From DATCDR01 sp036510575 (lineage in GTDB: Bacteria > Actinomycetota > Acidimicrobiia > Acidimicrobiales > Bog-793), in NCBI GenBank assembly GCA_036510575.1, contig DATCDR010000175.1:1-54025 (forward strand): a stretch of 54,025 nucleotides of DNA, written 5' to 3'. The first letter of the stretch is position 1. Each line of letters begins with the position of its first letter. Below the pieces are notes generated by a model. That model saw only the letters and a program-made list of their open reading frames with translations. It had not been told where the DNA came from and did no database searches. The position numbers were made by a program, and so were the translations under genes. Of this stretch, positions 35,377 through 43,556 are shown one piece after another.

Positions 35377-36340
35377 GACCGAGTCAGAAGCCCGCAACGT
35401 CACGATCCTCGGATCTGGACCCGCTGGCCTCACCGCGGCGATCTACACGGCGCGAGCTGATCTCGCGCCGCTCGTTCTCGAGGGCGAACCATCTTCGACG
35501 ACCGACCAACCAGGTGGCCAGCTAATGCTGACGACCGACATCGAGAACTACCCGGGGTTCATCGACGGCATCATGGGTCCAACCCTGATGGGTAACTTCC
35601 GCGCCCAAGCCGAGCGCTTCGGTGCCGAGATCCGAACCGAGAAGGCAGTAAAGGTCGACCTCCGCGCCACGCCAATCGAGATCTGGACGTCCGCGCCCGA
35701 TGGGCTGCCCACCTACACGACGAAATCGCTGATCGTCGCCACCGGTGCACAGTCACTGATGTTGAATGTTCCGGGCGAGGCGCAACTCCTCGGGCATGGC
35801 GTCTCAACATGTGCCACCTGTGACGGCTTCTTCTTCCGCGGTCTGCCGATAGCGATAGTCGGCGGCGGTGACTCCGCCCTCGAAGAGGCACTGTTCTTGT
35901 CGAAGTTCGCCAGTTCGGTGATAGTCATCCACCGGCGCAAGGAGCTCCGTGCGTCGAAGATCATGCAGGACCGGGCGATCGCGAACCCGAAGATCTCCTT
36001 CAAATTCGACACAGTGGTCACCGAGATCCTCGGCACCACCAAGGTCACTGGCGTAATGGTGGCCGACACGGTCACCGGCATCACCGAGGAGCTGGAACTT
36101 GACGGCATCTTCGTCGCGATCGGGCACACTCCGAACACCGCCGTCTTCGGTGACCAGCTCGATCGCGACGTCGACGGGTACCTCGTCACGCACGACGGCA
36201 CTGCCACGAACATCGACGGCGTGTTCGCCTGCGGCGACGTCCAGGACCACACGTACCGGCAGGCCATCACCGCCGCGGGCTCTGGATGCATGGCCGCGCT
36301 CGACGTCGAGCACTGGCTAGAAGACCATAGCGACCACTGA
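35369..36340 (+). CDS. trxB: Thioredoxin-disulfide reductase
   Basis: FAD- and NADPH-dependent reductase of thioredoxin, 323 aa, cytoplasmic. The FAD motif is ILGSGPAGLTAAIYTARADL, the redox pair is CATC (Cys148, Cys151), the NADPH motif is IAIVGGGDSALEEALFL with the HRRKELRASK Arg loop that prefers NADPH, and the closing FACGDVQDHTYRQAITAAGSGCMAA is typical. ATG at 35369 is preceded by GAAGGAAAGAG; the longer open frame from 35228 overlaps the small membrane gene and was not used. It is followed by trxA. Confidence 0.95.
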   Translation: MTETESEARNVTILGSGPAGLTAAIYTARADLAPLVLEGEPSSTTDQPGGQLMLTTDIENYPGFIDGIMGPTLMGNFRAQAERFGAEIRTEKAVKVDLRATPIEIWTSAPDGLPTYTTKSLIVATGAQSLMLNVPGEAQLLGHGVSTCATCDGFFFRGLPIAIVGGGDSALEEALFLSKFASSVIVIHRRKELRASKIMQDRAIANPKISFKFDTVVTEILGTTKVTGVMVADTVTGITEELELDGIFVAIGHTPNTAVFGDQLDRDVDGYLVTHDGTATNIDGVFACGDVQDHTYRQAITAAGSGCMAALDVEHWLEDHSDH

Positions 36341-36423
36341 TTTCCTCGCCCGGACGGAATGACGACGCCCGATGCAGCGTTACACAAGGTGGAACGAGGC
36401 CCGCTGGGCCGAAAGGAGCCGTA

Positions 36424-36744
36424 ATGGCTGAGAAGAATTTGACGGACAACTCCTTCGACGAGGAGATCATGAACTCTGACACACCAGTCCTCGTCGACTT
36501 CTGGGCGGAGTGGTGCGGACCCTGCAAGCTGGTGGCTCCGATCCTCGACGAGATTGCCGAGGAGAAATCCGGCAGCATGCGGCTCGCGAAGCTCAACATC
36601 GACGACAACATCAGGACCGCTCAGCGCTTCGGCGTGATGAGCATCCCCACAATGATCCTCTTTAAAAACGGCGAAGAAGTTCGACGCATCGTCGGCGCGA
36701 TGGGAAAGAGCAAGCTCGCCGCCGAGATCGAGGAGTATCTCTAA
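36424..36744 (+). CDS. trxA: Thioredoxin
   Basis: 106 aa dithiol reductant reduced by TrxB. The active site WAEWCGPCK has Cys31 and Cys34, and the cis-Pro is in GVMSIPTMILFKNGEEV. Length and sequence are normal. AAAGGAG is seven bases before the ATG. Confidence 0.97.
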   Translation: MAEKNLTDNSFDEEIMNSDTPVLVDFWAEWCGPCKLVAPILDEIAEEKSGSMRLAKLNIDDNIRTAQRFGVMSIPTMILFKNGEEVRRIVGAMGKSKLAAEIEEYL

Positions 36745-36756
36745 ATCCGGCAAAAG

Positions 36757-36793
36757 ACGGCCACCTCCTCTCCTACGATGAGGAGGTGGCCGT
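36757..36793. terminator. Perfect 14-bp hairpin after trxA, overlapping the next gene start
   Basis: ACGGCCACCTCCTC and GAGGAGGTGGCCGT pair perfectly around a 9-base loop. It lies 12 bases after the trxA stop. The right arm contains the only Shine-Dalgarno-like sequence (GAGGAG) and the GTG start of the amidase-like gene, so it may also control translation. No T-run follows on the plus strand; on the minus strand a CTTTTG follows. Confidence 0.55.
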
Positions 36794-37793
36794 TCATTCC
36801 GGTGCTCCGTCAAATCGGACACTCCCGCTCTCCGAGGGCGACTGCGGTGAGGCGGTAAGCGACCTTCAAGCGCGCCTGAGCGAGCTCGACCTGATCACCT
36901 CTGATCCACTCGGGATCTACGGCAAGGCGACCGTCGCAGCAGTCGCGCGCTTTCAAGAAGAGCGCGATCTTCCTTCGGATGGCATCTGCAACTCCAAGAC
37001 CTGGTCAGCCCTTGTGGGCGCGGGGTACCGCCTCGGTGACCGACTGCTCTACCTCCGTCGTCCGATGCTTCGAGGCGACGACGTTGCCGACCTCCAGCAC
37101 CGACTTTCGGCGCTCGGCTTCGACCCTGGTGGGGTCGACGCGATCTTCGGTGACAGAACCGAGGTCGCGCTGCTGGACTTCCAGCACAACGCAGGGTTGC
37201 CGGCAGATGGTAGGTGCGGTCAAGAAACGCTCACGGACCTGTTGCGCTTCTCGCTCCGGGAAGGTGGCAAGGACTTGGTCTCGCCACTTCGAGAGCGCCT
37301 GCAAATTGCACGAAACAGCTCGAGGACACTTGAAGGCCGCCGATTCGCGATCGGGGAATCCGGTGGTTTCAGTGCCGGGGTAGCGTCATTGTCGCGCGGA
37401 CTCTACGCAGCAGGGGCGTTCGCTCTCGCACTGCACGATCCCGATCTCTCGCGTCAGGCCCGAGAGGCGAACGCCGCAGGCGTGGACTGTTACATCGGGT
37501 TGCGAATCGTCGCCGAGCGTTCAAGCTGCGCGACCGCCTTCTACAAAGGATTTCGCTACGAGTCCGTCACGAGCAGACGCCTCGCTGAGCTGGTACAGCA
37601 GCGTCTGCCGAGCGAGCTTGGCCTAGGGGACGATGGCATCTGCGGGCTTGCACTGCCGATTCTTCGTGAGACCCAGATGCCAGCGATCGAAGTACAGCTC
37701 GGGGAGCCGAGCCGCGTCACGCAACGGACCACGCAGCTCGCGGCCGCGATCACGACCGCACTCGAAAGTTGGGTCGCCGAAAGTTTCGAGTAG
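36786..37793 (+). CDS. CwlM-like protein: two peptidoglycan-binding domains and a pseudo-amidase
   Basis: 335 aa. Two PG_binding_1 domains (LSEGDCGEAVSDLQARLSEL to about residue 75; RRPMLRGDDVADLQHRLSAL to about residue 155) precede an Amidase_3-like domain (about 175-330). The zinc and catalytic positions of that domain look lost: FAIGESGGFSAG in place of AGHGG, IGLRIVAERSS in place of the SIHAN-type segment, and EVQLGEPS where the family has VELGF. No signal peptide. In M. tuberculosis CwlM sits in the same place and is a cytoplasmic regulator of MurA; the same role is inferred. The GTG start is not certain because GAGGAG directly abuts it. Confidence 0.8.
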   Translation: MAVHSGAPSNRTLPLSEGDCGEAVSDLQARLSELDLITSDPLGIYGKATVAAVARFQEERDLPSDGICNSKTWSALVGAGYRLGDRLLYLRRPMLRGDDVADLQHRLSALGFDPGGVDAIFGDRTEVALLDFQHNAGLPADGRCGQETLTDLLRFSLREGGKDLVSPLRERLQIARNSSRTLEGRRFAIGESGGFSAGVASLSRGLYAAGAFALALHDPDLSRQAREANAAGVDCYIGLRIVAERSSCATAFYKGFRYESVTSRRLAELVQQRLPSELGLGDDGICGLALPILRETQMPAIEVQLGEPSRVTQRTTQLAAAITTALESWVAESFE

Positions 37794-37932
37794 AACTCAA
37801 GCGCGTACCCCTTGAGAAGCTCTCGTAGGGGCAACTCACAGATCGACTTGAGCCCTACATGGCAAAGCCTCGATCACTCAGACGGTGGCCGACGGGCTCG
37901 CCTGTAGGCTTCGACGCCGCCGCCCACCTCGG

Positions 37933-38214
37933 CTAGCTGACTTTCGCCGCAGGCCCCGACGACGGGTCATCTACAAATTGCACCTGCACGTCGTCGACTG
38001 GAAATCGCGACTCCCAAAGCCTTCTCATCAGTCCTGCCGGTGACTCGTCGTCGATGATCACGCGTTGATCAAGAATCGCGATCCAGCGCCCGGCGAACTG
38101 CTCGTTATCGATGCCAGACTCGGAAGTGACGAGACTCGACAGCGAGCTGCGAGCGGGCGTGCCACGTTCGGATCGTCGAAGCAGGCGATGTGTCAACGGT
38201 TCCACCAGTACCAC
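37933..38214 (-). CDS. Small protein, DUF5678-like domain
   Basis: About 93 aa. The C-terminal part (FAGRWIAILDQRVIIDD and VDDVQVQFVDDP) resembles the short DUF5678 pattern, which is often a small beta-alpha unit of unknown role. The start is uncertain: GTG at 38214 is the longest and lacks a good ribosome binding site. It is leftward and converges with the CwlM-like gene, with small hairpins (CTCAAG/CTTGAG at 37796-37816; GTAGGG/CCCTAC at 37825-37858) between them. Confidence 0.5.
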   Translation of the reverse strand: MVLVEPLTHRLLRRSERGTPARSSLSSLVTSESGIDNEQFAGRWIAILDQRVIIDDESPAGLMRRLWESRFPVDDVQVQFVDDPSSGPAAKVS

Positions 38215-38429
38215 CTCGGCTCAGAGGGATGGCTAACTTCATCAGTGTAGTTTAGGGCAGGCCGTGCAGTAGGGTAACGACTTAACCGTCACCGCTCTTG
38301 AGCAGCAACGTCGTCGCGTCTCGATGCTCCCGACCGGCGCAGATCGGTCCAGGTAGCGGGCATAATCCGAGATGAGGGGAGCCCAAACCTGAACGTCAGC
38401 TGTAACCGGTTCACGCTACACGTCACCGT

Positions 38430-38597
38430 TAATCCACAGGCTGTGCATCAATCTGTGGATGACCGTAACTCGCGCATTGACGGCCAACGTTATCAACCGA
38501 ACGTGATGATCAAGGGTTAGGTATAAAACCGTCTCTGAACAGGTCCTTTAGCTTGCCCCGTGACCACTTATCCACAGATATCCCAAAGTTATCCACA
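38430..38597. other. DnaA-box cluster away from dnaA
   Basis: Two exact TTATCCACA boxes at 38568-38576 and 38589-38597, 21 bases apart, plus single-mismatch boxes TAATCCACA at 38430-38438 and TGTGGATGA (complement TCATCCACA) at 38454-38462. All lie in a mostly non-coding stretch (38215-39014) that also includes AT-rich patches such as GTATAAAACC at 38521. It could be a DnaA-binding control region or a second origin-like element. Gene direction on both sides does not diverge here. Confidence 0.6.
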
Positions 38598-38663
38598 GGC
38601 TAAGCGTGTCGCCGCAAGTATGACTGAGCTTGCAGCATTCTCGAGCAAGTAGCGAGGAAGGTT

Positions 38664-38831
38664 TCAGCAAAACGAGCTGCCGACGTCCACTACGGTGGCG
38701 CGGCGCTTCGGGATGACCGAGAACGGTAGACCGACAGCGACCGGCAGGAGTTGCCGTTTCGAGACGAGCTGACCTGCAAGCTGCGTCGCGGCCTCATAGC
38801 CGCGGCGCTCACGATTACGGCCGCTGGCCAT
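38664..38831 (-). CDS. Possible small protein, 55 aa
   Basis: An uninterrupted frame from ATG at 38831 reads MASGRNRERRGYEAATQLAG, then QLVSKRQLLPVAVGLPFSVI, then PKRRATVVDVGSSFC. The composition is balanced and protein-like rather than the Arg/Ser-rich look of antisense frames, and no other gene covers this strand. However, there is no Shine-Dalgarno sequence and no recognised family, so it may be chance. Confidence 0.25.
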   Translation of the reverse strand: MASGRNRERRGYEAATQLAGQLVSKRQLLPVAVGLPFSVIPKRRATVVDVGSSFC

Positions 38832-39014
38832 AGATGACAAGGCGTCGGCTCTCTTGACGATCCGGAACTCAGCTCAATCAGCGAGAGCTGCCATCGAGCC
38901 CCGGTTACGGGCACGCCTACGCCCGGGAGTCGATTCTCTGCCGCGAGGGACTTACAGCAACGCGAGGCGACTCGAACCCGAACGAATATGCCGCAACGTG
39001 ATCACAAGATCACG

Positions 39015-39914
39015 CTACGGCTCGACGTCAACCGGCAGCATCGACCGATAGATCCGCTCAAGGTCCGTGATGTCGGCGAACTCAATTAGTATCCGACCTC
39101 GTCGGCGAGTGATGTCAACCTGGACCCGAGTGCTCAGCCGGTCAGCCAGTAGTTGCTCGAGCTCCAGTATGCCCGCAGGACGTACCGTCGTTCCCTTTCG
39201 TTGCGCGCCGTCAAAACCGTCCTCGGCATCCGCTGACCCCGACTCGTCACGAAGCTTGCTCCTAACCAACTCCTCAAGCGCTCGAACCGAGAGATTTTCG
39301 CTCGCCGCGAGATCACCAAGCTCTTCTTGAAGCTCTCGATCCGGTGTCATCAGCAGAGCTCGGGCGTGGCCAGAAGTCAGCTCTCCATCACGGATGCGTC
39401 GCTGCAAAGAAGGCGGGAGCTGAAACAGCCGCAAGGAGTTCGTGACGGCTGCCCGTGATCGGCCAACCTTTTGCGACACCTCCTCGTGTGTCAGGTGGAA
39501 GTCCTCAATCAGCTGTTTGTAAGCGGCGGCCTCCTCGAGCGCATTGAGGTCCTCGCGGTGGAGATTCTCCACTAACGCTCGCTCCAGACTGGCCACATCA
39601 TCAGCTGTCTGGACGACAGCTGGAATGGTCTGGAGCCCTGCCCTGCGAGCAGCCCGACATCTCCGCTCCCCGGCGATCAACTCGAACCCGTCTTCCGTCT
39701 GACGGACGAGTACCGGTTGGATCACGCCGACTCCCTTGATCGAGTCCACGAGCGACGACAGAGCTTCCTCGTCGAAATATGCGCGTGGCTGATGTTGGTT
39801 CGGGCGAATCTGGGAAAGCGGAATGTCCCGAAGCACTGAGCCCGACTCACCAGTAGGTGCGGTCGGAATCAATGCCCCAAGTCCTCTACCAAGACCACTC
39901 CGCTTAACTGACAC
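39015..39914 (-). CDS. parB: Chromosome-partitioning protein ParB
   Basis: CTP-switch DNA clamp that loads at parS near the origin; 299 aa. The N-terminal KRSGLGRGLGALIP motif contacts ParA; the core has IRPNQHQPRAYFDEEALSSL, the CTPase segment ELIAGERRCRAARRAGL, and a helix-turn-helix region HLTHEEVSQKVGRSRAAVTNSLRL. The C-terminal part dimerises. GTG at 39914 has AAGGAGG six bases ahead; the frame upstream is non-homologous. Overlaps the parA stop by 11 bases. Confidence 0.95.
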   Translation of the reverse strand: MSVKRSGLGRGLGALIPTAPTGESGSVLRDIPLSQIRPNQHQPRAYFDEEALSSLVDSIKGVGVIQPVLVRQTEDGFELIAGERRCRAARRAGLQTIPAVVQTADDVASLERALVENLHREDLNALEEAAAYKQLIEDFHLTHEEVSQKVGRSRAAVTNSLRLFQLPPSLQRRIRDGELTSGHARALLMTPDRELQEELGDLAASENLSVRALEELVRSKLRDESGSADAEDGFDGAQRKGTTVRPAGILELEQLLADRLSTRVQVDITRRRGRILIEFADITDLERIYRSMLPVDVEP

Positions 39915-40821
39915 CACTGACCTCCTTAGCGAGCTCGCGGTAAGCGATCGCTCCTCGTGACATCGGGTCGTGCACGGTAATCGGCTCGCCGAACGATGGA
40001 GCCTCGGAAATGCCAACGGAGCGAGGAATAAGGGTTCGACAGACGGTCGGCCCGAAGTGCTCTCGAACCTCGCTCACCACCTGCTCGGCGAGCTTGGTCC
40101 TGGCATCAAACATCGTGAGAACGATCGTCGACATGTCCAAGGTCGGGTTCAGGTTTGACCGCACGAGCTCCACATTCCGAAGCAACTGGCCAAGACCTTC
40201 GAGCGCGTAGTACTCGCATTGGATCGGCACCAAGACCTCATTGGCAGCCGCCAGGCCGTTTACGGTAATAAGGCCAAGCGACGGCGGACAGTCCATAAAG
40301 ATGAAGTCGAACTCTTCTTGAACCTTCTCGATCGCCCGCTTAAGTCGCATCTCGCGTGAGAAGGCCGGTACGAGTTCAATCTCGGCGCCGGCGAGATCGA
40401 TCGTCGCAGGGGCAACAAAGAGGTTCTTGATGCTCGTCGGCTGCATGCAGTCCTCGAGCGACACGTCCTGGAGCAGCACGTCGTACATCGAGAGGTCGAA
40501 ATTCCTCGCCTCAACGCCCAACCCTGTGGTTGCGTTCCCTTGTGGGTCGAGATCGATCACCAGCACGCGATGGCCCAACTCAGCGAGCGCGGCACCAAGG
40601 TTCACGGTGGTGGTTGTCTTACCTACGCCACCCTTCTGATTCGCTACCGCGAAGATCCGGGGAAACGGCCGAGCCCGCGTAAACCCTGGTTCGGGCTCTT
40701 CGACGGGCTGGACGGGCGTCACCAGGCACGCCTGCGAGACATGAGGCTCCTTCTTATCGTCGCTCAGCGAGGCAACGTTCCACGTGAAACGCTTGCCCCA
40801 AGCCGCAGACGAGGCATTCAC
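39904..40821 (-). CDS. parA: Chromosome-partitioning ATPase ParA
   Basis: Walker-type ATPase that moves ParB-parS complexes; 305 aa. Deviant Walker A KGGVGKTTT is at residues 63-71, followed by VLVIDLDPQGNATTG and the FIFMDCPPSLGLIT Walker B region. The N-terminal 55 residues before the ATPase core are longer than in minimal ParA and Pro/Glu rich. GTG start at 40821; ribosome binding site weak. Operon parA-parB; the rsmG stop is 99 bases upstream. A parS-like site lies inside the start of the gene. Confidence 0.95.
   Translation of the reverse strand: MNASSAAWGKRFTWNVASLSDDKKEPHVSQACLVTPVQPVEEPEPGFTRARPFPRIFAVANQKGGVGKTTTTVNLGAALAELGHRVLVIDLDPQGNATTGLGVEARNFDLSMYDVLLQDVSLEDCMQPTSIKNLFVAPATIDLAGAEIELVPAFSREMRLKRAIEKVQEEFDFIFMDCPPSLGLITVNGLAAANEVLVPIQCEYYALEGLGQLLRNVELVRSNLNPTLDMSTIVLTMFDARTKLAEQVVSEVREHFGPTVCRTLIPRSVGISEAPSFGEPITVHDPMSRGAIAYRELAKEVSGVS
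40776..40791. promoter_or_regulatory. parS-like site inside parA
   Basis: CGTTCCACGTGAAACG differs from the conserved 14-base parS core GTTTCACGTGAAAC by one base. It sits in the N-terminal coding part of parA, about 3.6 kb from dnaA. Origin-proximal parS sites are normal for bacteria with chromosomal ParABS. Confidence 0.75.
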
Positions 40822-40920
40822 GGCCCCGACATGGGCAACTCCAAAAGCATAGCCCTCCGGACAGCGAATCGTATCGATTCACGGATCGGCAGGAACAGCG
40901 CTGATCAGCAAACAACGGCA

Positions 40921-41541
40921 CTAAAAGAGCGGCCGCTTCGCTGGTACGCCGACCCGACGTGGATACTTAGGAGGACACGGCGCTACCTGCCGCAATACAA
41001 CGAAGGAGTTCGGCGACTCGACCGAGAACAGCGCTTGGAGCCCAAGTTCCGCGCAGGCCTCCTTAGGCCACCGATCAAACGGACGCGAAGCCGGTGGCTC
41101 GGAGACGCAAAGAAGACCTTGGTCGCGCAACAGCGGTGCTGCGCATTCAGCGGTAACGCCAGGGGCGGCAAAACCTCGGGCAACGGCGGCGTCAAATCTC
41201 CCCCGCCACTGCGACTCGTGTCCGGCAATCTCCGCCCGAGTTGAGAGCACCGAGACGCGGGGTCCCATGCGAAGTTTCGAAATGGAGTGCGACAAGAGCT
41301 CGCATCGTGCCGTCCGGCCCTCGAGCAACACGAACGAGATGTTGGGGAAGACCTCCGCGAGTACCAGTCCAGGGAGGCCGCCGCCACTGCCAAGGTCGAC
41401 GACGCACGCATCACCGGAGAGATAATCAACAAGGGTTTGTGCGAAACCCAGCGCGTGTAGGAGATGTTGTTCGAGTGCTGCCGGACCTATCGCTCCTACG
41501 CGCTGCGCGTCAATAAGGCATTCGATCAGTGTCGGTGACAG
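40921..41541 (-). CDS. rsmG: 16S rRNA m7G527 methyltransferase
   Basis: SAM-dependent methylation of G527 in 16S rRNA; about 206 aa. Reading the minus strand in frame gives ALEQHLLHALGFAQTLVDYL, the SAM motif VVDLGSGGGLPGLVLAE, FVLLEGRTARCELL, RFDAAVARGFAAPGVTAECA and the closing CPPKYPRRVGVPAKRPLF. The frame is open from about 41625 but contains no ATG, GTG or TTG before the SAM motif; GTG at 41331 would remove that motif. CTG at 41541 is taken as a provisional start, 34 bases after the khpB stop. The last ordinary choice is a sequencing error. Confidence 0.85.
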   Translation of the reverse strand: MSPTLIECLIDAQRVGAIGPAALEQHLLHALGFAQTLVDYLSGDACVVDLGSGGGLPGLVLAEVFPNISFVLLEGRTARCELLSHSISKLRMGPRVSVLSTRAEIAGHESQWRGRFDAAVARGFAAPGVTAECAAPLLRDQGLLCVSEPPASRPFDRWPKEACAELGLQALFSVESPNSFVVLRQVAPCPPKYPRRVGVPAKRPLF

Positions 41542-41575
41542 GTCCGTAAGAGAGAAACCGTCCGATGGCGAGTCG

Positions 41576-42484
41576 TTACTCGGCAGTGGCGTGTTCTGCC
41601 TCAGCTTCGGCGACGCTTGGTCGAATCACGACGTAACGCCGAGGCTCTACACCTTCAGACGTCGTAACCGCCCCATCGATCGCATTGACGGTGTCGTGCG
41701 CAATCTTGCGGTCAGCGGCAGACATCGGCTCCAGCGCTTCGGCAACACCACTCGAAACCACCTCAGCGGCGACGCGTCGCACGAACGTCTCAAGCGCCGC
41801 TGTCCGTCGCGCTCGGAACCCGGCGACATCCACTGTCACACGAGCGGCATGTTCTTCGGTCCGACGCTGAATTACGGTGCGAGCCAACTCCTGTAGCGAG
41901 TCGAGCGTGGCTCCCCGCGGGCCTACGAGAAGGCCGAGCTCTTCCCCGTTCACATCGACGAAAATCTCGCCGTCCTCAACTCTGACGATCGTCTCCGCGT
42001 CAAAGCCGAACCGTTCCACGACGCCGGCTACAAACTTTTGAACACTCGCACTCTGTTGTTCGATCGTCATAGAACTCTCCTCACTTGAGATCCCTGAAGG
42101 CTTCGGGCCGCCGGAGCTGCGCACTTCTGAAGCGTTGCGTCGCCCCGATCGAGTTCGCGACTGCTTCTCGCGTGGGCCGTTCGTCGGGTGTGCATCGGTC
42201 GCGACCTCGGTACCAGGAGAAGGTGACGAACCGCCCGCGTTTGCTGGCCTCCTGGTTGCCCCTTCGTTTCGCGGACGTCTCGCACGAGGTGGCCGCTTCT
42301 GTCGCGGCGCAGCCGGCCGAACCCGTGCGCGAATCCTCGCGTCAGCGCGGCCTAGTCCAAGAAAGCCCGCACGACTCTCCTCGAGCACAACTACCTCGGC
42401 GTCGTTCTCATCCACCCCGAGCTGATCGAGGGCATGCTCCGTCGCTTCCTGAACGGTGCGACCAGTCGTCTCCACCCACTCCAT
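41576..42484 (-). CDS. khpB: RNA-binding protein KhpB (Jag/SpoIIIJ-associated)
   Basis: 302 aa. The N-terminal Jag domain (MEWVETTGRTVQEATEHALD to about residue 55, with ESRAGFLGLGRADARIRAR) is followed by a basic low-complexity linker of about 85 residues, a KH domain (GEELGLLVGPRGATLDSLQE) and an R3H domain (MSAADRKIAHDTVNAIDG). It binds RNA and affects cell-wall growth in other Gram-positives. The ATG lies two bases after the yidC stop, the usual pairing. The long Arg/Pro/Ser linker is typical of actinobacterial forms. Confidence 0.92.
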   Translation of the reverse strand: MEWVETTGRTVQEATEHALDQLGVDENDAEVVVLEESRAGFLGLGRADARIRARVRPAAPRQKRPPRARRPRNEGATRRPANAGGSSPSPGTEVATDAHPTNGPREKQSRTRSGRRNASEVRSSGGPKPSGISSEESSMTIEQQSASVQKFVAGVVERFGFDAETIVRVEDGEIFVDVNGEELGLLVGPRGATLDSLQELARTVIQRRTEEHAARVTVDVAGFRARRTAALETFVRRVAAEVVSSGVAEALEPMSAADRKIAHDTVNAIDGAVTTSEGVEPRRYVVIRPSVAEAEAEHATAE

Positions 42485-42486
42485 TA

Positions 42487-43548
42487 CTAACGCGGCCTTC
42501 GCGGCCGGTTGTTGGCGGCGCGCGGTTGGCGTGGCTTTGGAGAAGGTGCGGGCTTCGTCAAGTAGCGCGGTGGCGTCGTGCTCTTCGAAGGCGGCTTCGC
42601 TGGCTCTGGAGCTGGCTCACTGGGAGTTTGCTGAGAAATTCCTGAGCGGAGAGCGGCCAGGCGGCCCTTCGGCGGTGCAGGCACTCCCTTTACGTCGAGA
42701 ACCTTGGTTGTCGCGGGAGTACGAGCCTTCAACTTGTTCAGTGAAGCCTGTAGTTCAGGATCATGTCGGTACATGAACTCCTGTTGTCCGACGCGAAAGA
42801 GACTCGAGACGATGAAGTAGACGTTGACGGCTGCAGGAATCGAGATGTAGATGACCGCAAAGATCAGGGGGAAGATCTTCTGCATCTGCTGCATCTGCGG
42901 ATTCGCCTGCTGCGCGGCTGGGTTACGACCGGAGAGTTGCTTCATCTGAAGGTACTGCAGCCCTACCGCCAGGAGAATCATCAAAATGTACGGCGCCTTG
43001 CCGCCCCAGCTCAGACCGTGCGTCTTTACCGAGTCCGCGAGGTTGACGCCGAAAGCGCGCAGCGCGCCGTTGGCGTGGATGATCGACTCATACAGCCTGC
43101 TCGTATGCGCAATGTAGAGCGGGTCCAATTTGCCGGCCGAGGTCTTATGGGTGAGACCTTTGATCGTCCCGTACAAGATCAAGAACATCGGCATCTGCAA
43201 GAAAAGCGGAAGACAGCCGCCTGTCGGGCTCGTGTTGTTCTCCTTGTAGAGCGCCATCATCTCTTCATTCAGCGCCTTACGTGCCTCTGACTTCTCCTCG
43301 GCGCTGACGCCCGGCGAAGTTTTGTGCCGGGCCTGGATTTTCTTCAGTTCCGGCGCCAGGAGCTGCATCTTCATCATTCCCCGAGTGCCCTTCAAGGTGA
43401 CGGGAAAGACGACAATCATGACCAAAATCGTCAGTAACGCGATCGCGATCGCATAGTTCGGGATCGCACCGTAGATCAGGGCGAGAACCCACGCGAAGGC
43501 ATGGTAGAAGGGAGCACCGATTTGGCCAATGGACGAAGCGAAGAGCAC
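42487..43548 (-). CDS. yidC: Membrane protein insertase YidC
   Basis: Inserts and folds membrane proteins; 353 aa. Five membrane helices carry the conserved GCLPLFLQMPMFLILYGTIKG; the first cytoplasmic loop is PVTLKGTRGMMKMQLLAPELKKIQARHK. The C-terminal 85 residues are a Pro/Lys/Arg-rich tail that may touch the ribosome. The GTG at 43548 has AGGA six bases ahead and follows the yidD stop by eight bases; the open frame continues to 43629 but overlaps yidD. Confidence 0.93.
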   Translation of the reverse strand: MLFASSIGQIGAPFYHAFAWVLALIYGAIPNYAIAIALLTILVMIVVFPVTLKGTRGMMKMQLLAPELKKIQARHKTSPGVSAEEKSEARKALNEEMMALYKENNTSPTGGCLPLFLQMPMFLILYGTIKGLTHKTSAGKLDPLYIAHTSRLYESIIHANGALRAFGVNLADSVKTHGLSWGGKAPYILMILLAVGLQYLQMKQLSGRNPAAQQANPQMQQMQKIFPLIFAVIYISIPAAVNVYFIVSSLFRVGQQEFMYRHDPELQASLNKLKARTPATTKVLDVKGVPAPPKGRLAALRSGISQQTPSEPAPEPAKPPSKSTTPPRYLTKPAPSPKPRQPRAANNRPRRPR

Positions 43549-43556
43549 GAGAGGTC

